From NCBI RefSeq assembly GCF_001423765.1, contig NZ_LMPG01000003.1, positions 1 through 47,230 on the forward strand: a DNA stretch of 47,230 bases, in the 5' to 3' direction. The notes under the pieces are model-generated. The model saw only the letters and a list, made by a program, of their open reading frames with translations. It did not search any database and had not been told where the DNA came from. A program made the position numbers and the translations under genes. Shown piece after piece: positions 41,996-47,230 of the stretch (position 1 is the stretch's first letter; every line of letters starts with the position of its first letter). This DNA comes from Sphingomonas sp. Leaf343. GTDB taxonomy: Bacteria > Pseudomonadota > Alphaproteobacteria > Sphingomonadales > Sphingomonadaceae.

Positions 41996-42925
41996 GTGGA
42001 AGCCGACTGGCCGCTGATCGCGGTTCGCTTCGCGCTTTACGTGACGCTGAGCGGGCTGTTCGGCCTCTCGGCATTCGGCCTCTACGGGTTGAAGGTCGGT
42101 GAGCGCGGCAACGCGCTTGCCTTCCGCCCTTGGCTGTTCGGGACCGGGCTTCTCGCCCTGCTATTCTCCGGCATAGCGGTCGCGCTGCTCGCAGCCGCGA
42201 TGGCAGGTGCACCTCCGTGGCCGATCGATCGGGAAGCAGTCGGAATGCTGCTCTCTGACTCCGCAACGGGCACGGCATGGAAAGTACGCATGATCGCGCT
42301 CTTGGTGGCGTCTATCGCTGCCCTAATAGCGGCGCGGCGCACGATGCCGCTTGGCTTGGTCGCCATCTTTTCCGGCGTCGCTCTCGCAACGCTCGCCTGG
42401 ACGGGGCACGGGGCGATGGACGAAGGCGCGACCGGGTGGGTGCATCTGGCGGCCGATATCCTCCATCTCCTGAGCGCTGGTGCGTGGGTGGGAGCGCTGC
42501 TCGGGCTTGGGCTGCTGGTGACACGACCAGCGCGGCGCACCGATGCCGCCCACCTCGCACTGACCTATCGAGCGCTGCACGGGTTCGGTCTGACCGGCAC
42601 GATTGTCGTCGGTACGATCGTCATCACCGGCCTCATCAACGCTTGGCTGTTGGTTGGCCTTGGCAATCTCCCGACCCTCGGCACGACGGTCTACGGCAGG
42701 CTCTTGATCGCCAAGCTTGTGCTGTTGGGTGGGATGCTCGGACTCGCTTCCCTTAACCGCTTCCGCTTTACACCGGCATTCGAACGATCGGTGTCAGCAG
42801 GCGATTATAAAGGCGCGCTGCGAACCTTGCGAACAAGTCTTGCAGTCGAGGCTTCGTGCGTGGTCGCGATCCTCGTGCTGGTAGGTTGGCTCGGCACGCT
42901 CGAACCCCCTGCGTCGGCCATGTAG
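41996..42925 (+). CDS. copD: CopD inner-membrane copper protein
   Basis: This 309-aa membrane protein has about eight helices. The CopD signature includes DILHLLSAGAWVGALLGLGLL (conserved His/Trp), HGFGLTGTIVVGTIVITGLI and YGRLLIAKLVLLGGMLGLAS. The start is GTG 41996, one base after the copC stop. CopC/CopD pairs are thought to bring copper into the cytoplasm or to cuproproteins. Confidence 0.92.
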   Translation: MEADWPLIAVRFALYVTLSGLFGLSAFGLYGLKVGERGNALAFRPWLFGTGLLALLFSGIAVALLAAAMAGAPPWPIDREAVGMLLSDSATGTAWKVRMIALLVASIAALIAARRTMPLGLVAIFSGVALATLAWTGHGAMDEGATGWVHLAADILHLLSAGAWVGALLGLGLLVTRPARRTDAAHLALTYRALHGFGLTGTIVVGTIVITGLINAWLLVGLGNLPTLGTTVYGRLLIAKLVLLGGMLGLASLNRFRFTPAFERSVSAGDYKGALRTLRTSLAVEASCVVAILVLVGWLGTLEPPASAM

Positions 42926-42996
42926 CTATTGGTTTGAGGGCAATCGAGCTTTGCGACGTAATTTAATTAGGTGCCGTGAGTCGTTGGAAGGGGGGC

Positions 42997-43027
42997 TTGA
43001 CCCTGACACGGTGTCAGACCCTACATG
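42997..43027 (+). promoter_or_regulatory. CueR-type copper promoter for the P-type ATPase
   Basis: -35 TTGACC (42997-43002), a 19-bp spacer containing the perfect palindrome CTGACACGGTGTCAG (43003-43017), and -10 TACATG (43022-43027). This is the classic over-spaced MerR/CueR layout, 25 bp before the ATPase gene, whose operon also encodes a CueR-like regulator. Confidence 0.88.
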
Positions 43028-43051
43028 CTCTCGGGTTGAAGGAGTTTTTCT

Positions 43052-45526
43052 ATGAACGACCCTGATTTCCACGCCCATTTGGCCGGGGGCTGCGGGTGCT
43101 CGAACAAGCAAGCTGATAAAGCTGCTGCGATCGAGCGCGAGGCGGGCGCGTCCTGCTGCTCGTCCTCCAAATCTCCGGCTGTTCCACAAGCTGCCAAGGA
43201 AGGATGCTGCTCAGGGAAAGCGGGCGGAGAACCTTCTGCCACAGTGACCGACCCGGTATGCGGCATGACCGTTGATCTGGCAAAAACAGCGCACCATGCC
43301 GAGCATGCCGGGCACGAGTATCATTTCTGTAGTGCAGGGTGTCGAACCAAGTTCGTCGCTGACCCTGATGCCTACCTTGGGGCCAAGCCAAAGCCCGAGC
43401 CGGTGGCAACCCCGGGAGCGATGTGGACGTGCCCCATGCACCCTGAGATTCGTCGGGAAGGGCCGGGAACGTGCCCCATTTGCGGCATGGCCCTCGAACC
43501 GGAAGAGCCGTCGCTCGATGACGGTCCCAATCCAGAACTAGTCGATTTCACCCGGCGTTTGTGGGTAGCAGGAGCGCTCACCGTTCCGCTGCTCATTGTT
43601 TCGATGTTCGCCGAGATGTTTGGGCTCCATGTTGTTAGCCCTACCGCTTCGCCTTGGGTCCAACTCGCACTCACTGCGCCAATTGTGCTGTGGGCGGGAT
43701 GGCCGTTTTTCGAGCGGGGGTGGATGTCGCTTCGCACCCGCCATCTGAATATGTTCACGCTGATCGCGATCGGCGTCGGTGCGGCATTCCTCTACAGCCT
43801 GGTCGCAACACTCGCGCCCAGCATCTTCCCTGCGACGTTCCGGATGCACGGGGGCATGGTCCCAGTCTATTACGAAGCTGCCGGCGTCGTCGTGACACTG
43901 GTGTTGCTCGGACAGGTTCTCGAATTGCGCGCCAGAGCGGCGACTGGCCGCGCGATACGCGCCCTCATGGACCTCGCTCCCAAGACAGCGCGACGGTTGC
44001 GGTCTGACGGGTCAGAGGAAGAAGTCAGCCTTGCCGACGTGGCAACCGGAGATCGGTTGCGGGTCCGCCCCGGCGATGCGATCCCGGTCGATGGCGTGGT
44101 GGTCGAGGGTCGCTCCTCGGTCGATGAATCCATGCTCACCGGCGAGCCGGCCCCCGTCCTCAAGGAAGTCGATGCCGCAGTCACGGGGGGGACGGTGAAC
44201 GGCACGGGCAGCCTCGTTATGGAAGCCGGCGCGGTCGGTTCGGACACGATGCTGGCGCGCATCGTCCGCATGGTCGCGGAAGCGCAGCGCAGCCGTGCCC
44301 CGATCCAGGCGGTCGCCGACCGGGTATCGGGCTGGTTCGTACCTTTGGTCGTGCTGATCTCGGTCGCGACCTTCGTGGTGTGGTCGCTGGTCGGTCCCGA
44401 GCCACGCATGGGTCACGCCCTTCTTAATGCGATCGCCGTGCTGGTGATCGCCTGCCCGTGCGCGCTCGGGCTCGCGACCCCTATGTCGATTATGGTTGGC
44501 ACCGGCCGCGGCGCGCAGGCCGGCGTGCTCGTCAAGAATGCCGAAAGCCTACAGGCACTCGATAAGGTCGATACGCTGGTCATCGACAAGACGGGCACGC
44601 TAACGGAAGGCAAGCCGTCGCTGGTCGCGATCGAGGCAACCGGCACCGTTGGAGAGAACGACATGCTCGCGCTCGCTGCGGCTGTCGAAGGACAGTCCGA
44701 ACACCCGCTAGCCCACGCGATCGTCGTCGCCGCCAAGGAACGCGGATTGCAACTCGCCACGGTCGCAGACTTCGCTTCGCAGACCGGCATGGGTGTCAGT
44801 GCCACGGTTGGCGGCCGATCGGTGGTGATCGGCAATGCCGCACAAATGAGCCGGGTCGGTGCCGATCCCCAGTCACTCGACGCTTCGGCCGATCGCCATC
44901 GGAGCGAGGGAGCCGGCGTCATCCTGATCGCGATCGACGGCGCACTCGCGGGCTTGCTCGCGGTTGCTGACCCGGTGCGCCCTTCGGCGCGCGACGCCAT
45001 CGCGGCTCTTCGCAAGGAAGGTCTGCGCGTTATCATGCTGACGGGCGACAATCGCGGGACGGCCGATGCGGTTGCGCGCGCCGTGGGCGGCCTGGACGAT
45101 GTACGCGCCGATCTGCGACCGGAAGATAAGGCGCGGATCATCGGCGAATTGAAAGCTGATGGTGCCAAGGTTGCAATGGCCGGCGACGGTATCAACGACG
45201 CCCCGGCGCTGGCCGCTGCCGACGTTGGGCTCGCGATGGGGACGGGAACCGACGTAGCGATAGAAAGCGCGGGCATGACGCTCACACGCGGCGATCTTTC
45301 GGCGATCGTGCGCGCGCGCAAGCTCGCCCGTGCGACGATGCGGAACATTCGGCAGAACCTGTTCTTCTCATTCCTGTTCAACGGGGTCGGCGTGCCCGTC
45401 GCGGCCGGCGTGCTCTACCCCGTTGCCGGCATCCTTCTGTCACCAATGCTGGCTGGCGCTGCGATGGCCCTCTCTTCCTTCACCGTCGTGCTCAACGCGC
45501 TGCGTCTGAACACGGTGAAACTATGA
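43052..45526 (+). CDS. copA: Copper-exporting P1B-type ATPase
   Basis: This 824-aa pump removes copper from the cytoplasm. The N-terminus has Cys clusters (GGCGCSN, ASCCSSS, GCCSG). A YHS domain with [20 protein letters not shown] follows, then a metal-binding CPMHPEI...[10 protein letters not shown] zinc-ribbon-like unit. It lacks the usual HMA domains. Core motifs are [15 protein letters not shown] (CPC ion site), [11 protein letters not shown] (phosphorylated Asp), SEHPLAHAI, and [10 protein letters not shown]. Helix 8 reads [14 protein letters not shown]. It is preceded by a CueR-type promoter and overlaps the MerR gene (ATGA). Confidence 0.94.
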   Translation: MNDPDFHAHLAGGCGCSNKQADKAAAIEREAGASCCSSSKSPAVPQAAKEGCCSGKAGGEPSATVTDPVCGMTVDLAKTAHHAEHAGHEYHFCSAGCRTKFVADPDAYLGAKPKPEPVATPGAMWTCPMHPEIRREGPGTCPICGMALEPEEPSLDDGPNPELVDFTRRLWVAGALTVPLLIVSMFAEMFGLHVVSPTASPWVQLALTAPIVLWAGWPFFERGWMSLRTRHLNMFTLIAIGVGAAFLYSLVATLAPSIFPATFRMHGGMVPVYYEAAGVVVTLVLLGQVLELRARAATGRAIRALMDLAPKTARRLRSDGSEEEVSLADVATGDRLRVRPGDAIPVDGVVVEGRSSVDESMLTGEPAPVLKEVDAAVTGGTVNGTGSLVMEAGAVGSDTMLARIVRMVAEAQRSRAPIQAVADRVSGWFVPLVVLISVATFVVWSLVGPEPRMGHALLNAIAVLVIACPCALGLATPMSIMVGTGRGAQAGVLVKNAESLQALDKVDTLVIDKTGTLTEGKPSLVAIEATGTVGENDMLALAAAVEGQSEHPLAHAIVVAAKERGLQLATVADFASQTGMGVSATVGGRSVVIGNAAQMSRVGADPQSLDASADRHRSEGAGVILIAIDGALAGLLAVADPVRPSARDAIAALRKEGLRVIMLTGDNRGTADAVARAVGGLDDVRADLRPEDKARIIGELKADGAKVAMAGDGINDAPALAAADVGLAMGTGTDVAIESAGMTLTRGDLSAIVRARKLARATMRNIRQNLFFSFLFNGVGVPVAAGVLYPVAGILLSPMLAGAAMALSSFTVVLNALRLNTVKL

Positions 45527-45906
45527 ACATCGGGGCGGCGTCGGAGGCCAGCGGCGTCTCGCAACGCATGATCCGCCACTACGAGAAGATCGACCTTGTG
45601 CCCGCACCGCTCCGGCGCGGGAGCTACCGGGATTATTCGGAAGTGGACATTCATCGGCTGCGGTTCATCGCCAACGCGCGAGACCTTGGGTTTCCAATCG
45701 AGGAGATCCGCACGCTACTCGGCTTGTGGTCGGATCGGGATCGGTCGAGCGCCGAAGTTAAGGCGCTGGCGAAAGCGCGCGCTGCCGAGCTGGGCCGCAA
45801 GGCGCGCGCGTTGAAAGCTATGCAATTGGCGCTGATCGACTTGGTTGAGCGCTGTCACGGCGATGATCGCCCGGAGTGCCCAATTATCGAAAGCCTCGCT
45901 GAATAA
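45523..45906 (+). CDS. cueR: CueR-like copper regulator
   Basis: This 127-aa MerR protein starts in the stop of the copper ATPase gene (ATGA). It has [23 protein letters not shown]. The metal loop near the end, [13 protein letters not shown], has two Cys spaced as in CueR (Cu/Ag/Au sensors). It should activate the promoter at 42997-43027, giving feedback within one operon. Confidence 0.92.
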   Translation: MNIGAASEASGVSQRMIRHYEKIDLVPAPLRRGSYRDYSEVDIHRLRFIANARDLGFPIEEIRTLLGLWSDRDRSSAEVKALAKARAAELGRKARALKAMQLALIDLVERCHGDDRPECPIIESLAE

Positions 45907-45913
45907 TCCGATC

Positions 45914-45940
45914 GAGCGCGGCGCTTAGCGTGCCGCGCTC
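45914..45940 (+). terminator. Hairpin after the cueR gene
   Basis: GAGCGCGGC (45914-45922) and GCCGCGCTC (45932-45940) form a perfect 9-bp stem eight bases past the cueR stop. No T run follows, but place and strength suggest transcription ends here. Confidence 0.65.
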
Positions 45941-45990
45941 TACCGCCTGTGGGCGTTCGCAAGCGGTTCTAGTGTTCTCCCTTCTCGTGT

Positions 45991-46122
45991 GAAAACGGCT
46001 TTTGGGAAAGATCTATCGTTCCCAAAAGACCATCGTTTTCGAGGAAGCTTTGTGTCAAAACCGAACGGTTCTGACGCTTGAGATAGGTCGCCGCCTTTCA
46101 AGCGCTTACTGGTGTCAGAACC
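45991..46122. other. Cluster of nested inverted repeats without a gene
   Basis: The stretch 45941-46127 is AT-richer than its surroundings and has no gene. CTTTTGGGAA (45999-46008) and TTCCCAAAAG (46019-46028) pair perfectly, inside a second pair GAAAACG (45991-45997) and CGTTTTC (46034-46040). Next, GTCAAAACCG (46054-46063) and CGGTTCTGAC (46066-46075) pair with one mismatch. GGTTCTGAC (46067-46075) also pairs with GTCAGAACC (46114-46122), nesting CGCTTGA/TCAAGCG. It may be a structured RNA, a terminator of the toxin gene, or a recombination site for the plasmid's serine recombinase. Confidence 0.6.
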
Positions 46123-46127
46123 CTCAT

Positions 46128-46700
46128 TCAGAATAGCTCGACAAGGGGTTGCAGTCGGTGGCTTGCTTGGACCAAATCGCTTTTCCGAAAGCGGTCGAGG
46201 TAATCTTCGGCGGTGACAGCGGGATTGTGAAACTGACGGCGTTGGTTTCCGATTGCGGTCAGCGCCTTGGCCGTATCGAGGTCGATGACATTAACGATGA
46301 AGTCGTCGGGATGCTTCACCTCGATACCGTGGCGGGCGGCTGCTTCGACCGGAAAATCCTTGAGGTTGTACGTGACAATCGCGTCGGCTCTGCCGTGAAT
46401 CGCTGCGGCAAGAACATGGACGTCCTTGGGATCAGGCAGTGTCAGGGCAGGCATCAGCGGTTCGTAGCCTTCCACCAGCGCCTCTCCGAAGCTGTCCATG
46501 TAGGTCCGCTGGCGTTGGAAATGGTCAGCTGCCAGATCGGCAAACCGTCGCCTTAAGCTTTCCTCCCACTCGGCCAGGATGGCCTCGCTCCAGAGCGGCC
46601 GGAACAGCCGGCTGGCGGCGAACCACAAAAGCGCACCCCGCACGATGGAGGGGTGCATGACGTTGGCATCGAGCAGGACGGTGTAGCGGCCGACCAGCAT
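46128..46700 (-). CDS. PIN-domain ribonuclease toxin
   Basis: This 190-aa protein has the PIN fold. The first acidic residue is in VLLDANVMHPS (Asp11), and later ones are in LPDPKDVHVLAAAI and DAIVTYNLKDFP. It is longer than typical VapC (about 130 aa), with an extra C-terminal helical part (NVIDLDTAKALTAIGNQRRQ). Its ATG overlaps the stop of an upstream HTH gene (TGATG), the standard arrangement of a toxin-antitoxin pair. It should cleave RNA when the antitoxin is lost, stabilising the plasmid. Confidence 0.85.
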   Translation of the reverse strand: MLVGRYTVLLDANVMHPSIVRGALLWFAASRLFRPLWSEAILAEWEESLRRRFADLAADHFQRQRTYMDSFGEALVEGYEPLMPALTLPDPKDVHVLAAAIHGRADAIVTYNLKDFPVEAAARHGIEVKHPDDFIVNVIDLDTAKALTAIGNQRRQFHNPAVTAEDYLDRFRKSDLVQASHRLQPLVELF

Positions 46701-47182
46701 CAGGGACGATCGAGAGGCGTGTGATCGTCGAAGAGGCCAGCTTCCTGATCCAGATCCGCCATTTCCTGCAGGGCCTCATGCCGGGCCGCATCCATGCGGC
46801 TGCGGTAGGTCAGCACGTCGCGTCCGAGCAGCTTACGATGCGTGCCGACCATCCGGAACGGCAGATCACCGCGTTCTAAGAGCTTAATGAGGTGTGGACG
46901 CGACATGTTGAGCAGGTCGGCTGCTTGGCTAGTTGTAAGCTCTGCCTGTACCGGCACGACAGTGACGGCATGACCGTTGCCGATCTCAACTAGCATCTTG
47001 ACGATGCTGTTGAACACACCAGACGGCAGGCTGATAACGTCCTCACCTGCCCCTTCTACAGTCAGGTGAATAGGGCGGCTGGAATCTACCCTCGACAGTG
47101 CACGCGCGGCGTTACCGGCCGCCTCGATCTCGTGTGCAGTAGGCTCGTAGGCCTCGTCGATATTGAAGGCCACGGCGGCCAT
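46700..47182 (-). CDS. HTH antitoxin (excisionase-type DNA-binding domain)
   Basis: This 160-aa protein has an excisionase-family helix-turn-helix at about residues 82-130 (LTTSQAADLLNMSRPHLIKL and FRMVGTHRKLLGRDVLTYRS). The N-terminal half is a beta-rich region (RPIHLTVEGAGEDVISLPSG), and the acidic C-terminal tail (EMADLDQEAGLFDDHTPLDR) is the likely toxin-binding part. It is coupled to the PIN toxin by TGATG. SD GGGAG lies before ATG 47182. Its promoter lies across the window junction, in the 51-118 region of the circle. Confidence 0.83.
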   Translation of the reverse strand: MAAVAFNIDEAYEPTAHEIEAAGNAARALSRVDSSRPIHLTVEGAGEDVISLPSGVFNSIVKMLVEIGNGHAVTVVPVQAELTTSQAADLLNMSRPHLIKLLERGDLPFRMVGTHRKLLGRDVLTYRSRMDAARHEALQEMADLDQEAGLFDDHTPLDRP

Positions 47183-47230
47183 GTTTCATCTCCCAGGGCG
47201 GAAGCCATCTAGTGACTGCGAGTTGTAAAC
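47132..47230. repeat. Terminal redundancy, right copy (circle closure)
   Basis: This is identical to bases 1-99. It contains the first 17 codons of the antitoxin gene and its upstream region. One copy should be removed when the circle is closed. Confidence 0.97.

Noticed and set aside
1..47230. CRISPR arrays, tRNA or rRNA genes
   Set aside because: No regularly spaced direct repeats with unique spacers were seen apart from the origin iterons, and no tRNA or rRNA-like stretch was recognised by eye.

Overview
This window is a complete circular plasmid that has been cut open. Bases 1-99 are repeated exactly at 47132-47230, so the unique circle is 47,131 bp. High GC content, a Rep_3 initiator with iterons, a Ti-type TraA relaxase with TraC/TraD/TraG, a DUF6118 protein and sphingomonad-like czc, cop and ars genes point to an alphaproteobacterium, most likely Sphingomonas, Sphingobium or a relative. 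No chromosomal housekeeping genes, rRNA or tRNA are visible.

Layout. (1) Backbone, 119-3006: an HNH-type protein, a serine recombinase, a small membrane protein, and a ParA plus ribbon-helix-helix partition pair. (2) 3007-15060: a 12,054-bp Tn3-type mobile element. It has 38-bp inverted ends (33/38 identical) and a perfect 5-bp target duplication (GAAGA), but no transposase. Its cargo is two YVTN beta-propeller proteins, a DUF305 protein, malate dehydrogenase, and a sulfite-handling set (LysR regulator, Ssu1/TehA-type exporter, SorA-like molybdoenzyme with its cytochrome c, and a second sulfite-oxidase-like enzyme with a DUF202 protein). It also carries a CLC-F-like fluoride exporter behind an apparent fluoride riboswitch. 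A third, internal copy of the end sequence suggests that the element grew in steps. (3) Backbone, 15061-23186: repA, a 22-bp iteron origin with a DnaA box, traG/traD/traC facing an oriT-like region, the TraA relaxase and DUF6118. No VirB-type mating channel is present, so the plasmid looks mobilizable rather than self-transmissible.

(4) Metal and metalloid resistance, 23236-45906. This holds a MerR regulator with a divergent CDF transporter and an apparent czcCBA-ZIP operon, followed by a small SANT/Myb-like gene with a CTG start. Next come small cysteine- or histidine-rich exported proteins and a tightly coupled arsR-arsC-arsB-ynfA-arsH operon. Copper genes follow: DUF411, DUF305, and a cnrYXH-like sigma/anti-sigma/sensor set leading into copA-copB-PepSY. 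copC-copD diverge from these, and a CueR-type promoter drives a copper P-type ATPase and its MerR regulator. (5) 45907-47182: a strongly structured, gene-free stretch, then a HTH-antitoxin/PIN-toxin pair.

The genes form a resistance plasmid with separate circuits for copper, arsenic, divalent cations, fluoride and sulfite. Stop/start overlaps (ATGA, GTGA, TGATG and twice CTGA) show heavy use of translational coupling. The least expected items are the transposase-less Tn3-type island, the riboswitch-controlled fluoride exporter on it, the two CTG-started coupled genes, the CnrYXH-like module beside copAB, and the unexplained hairpin cluster at 45991-46122.
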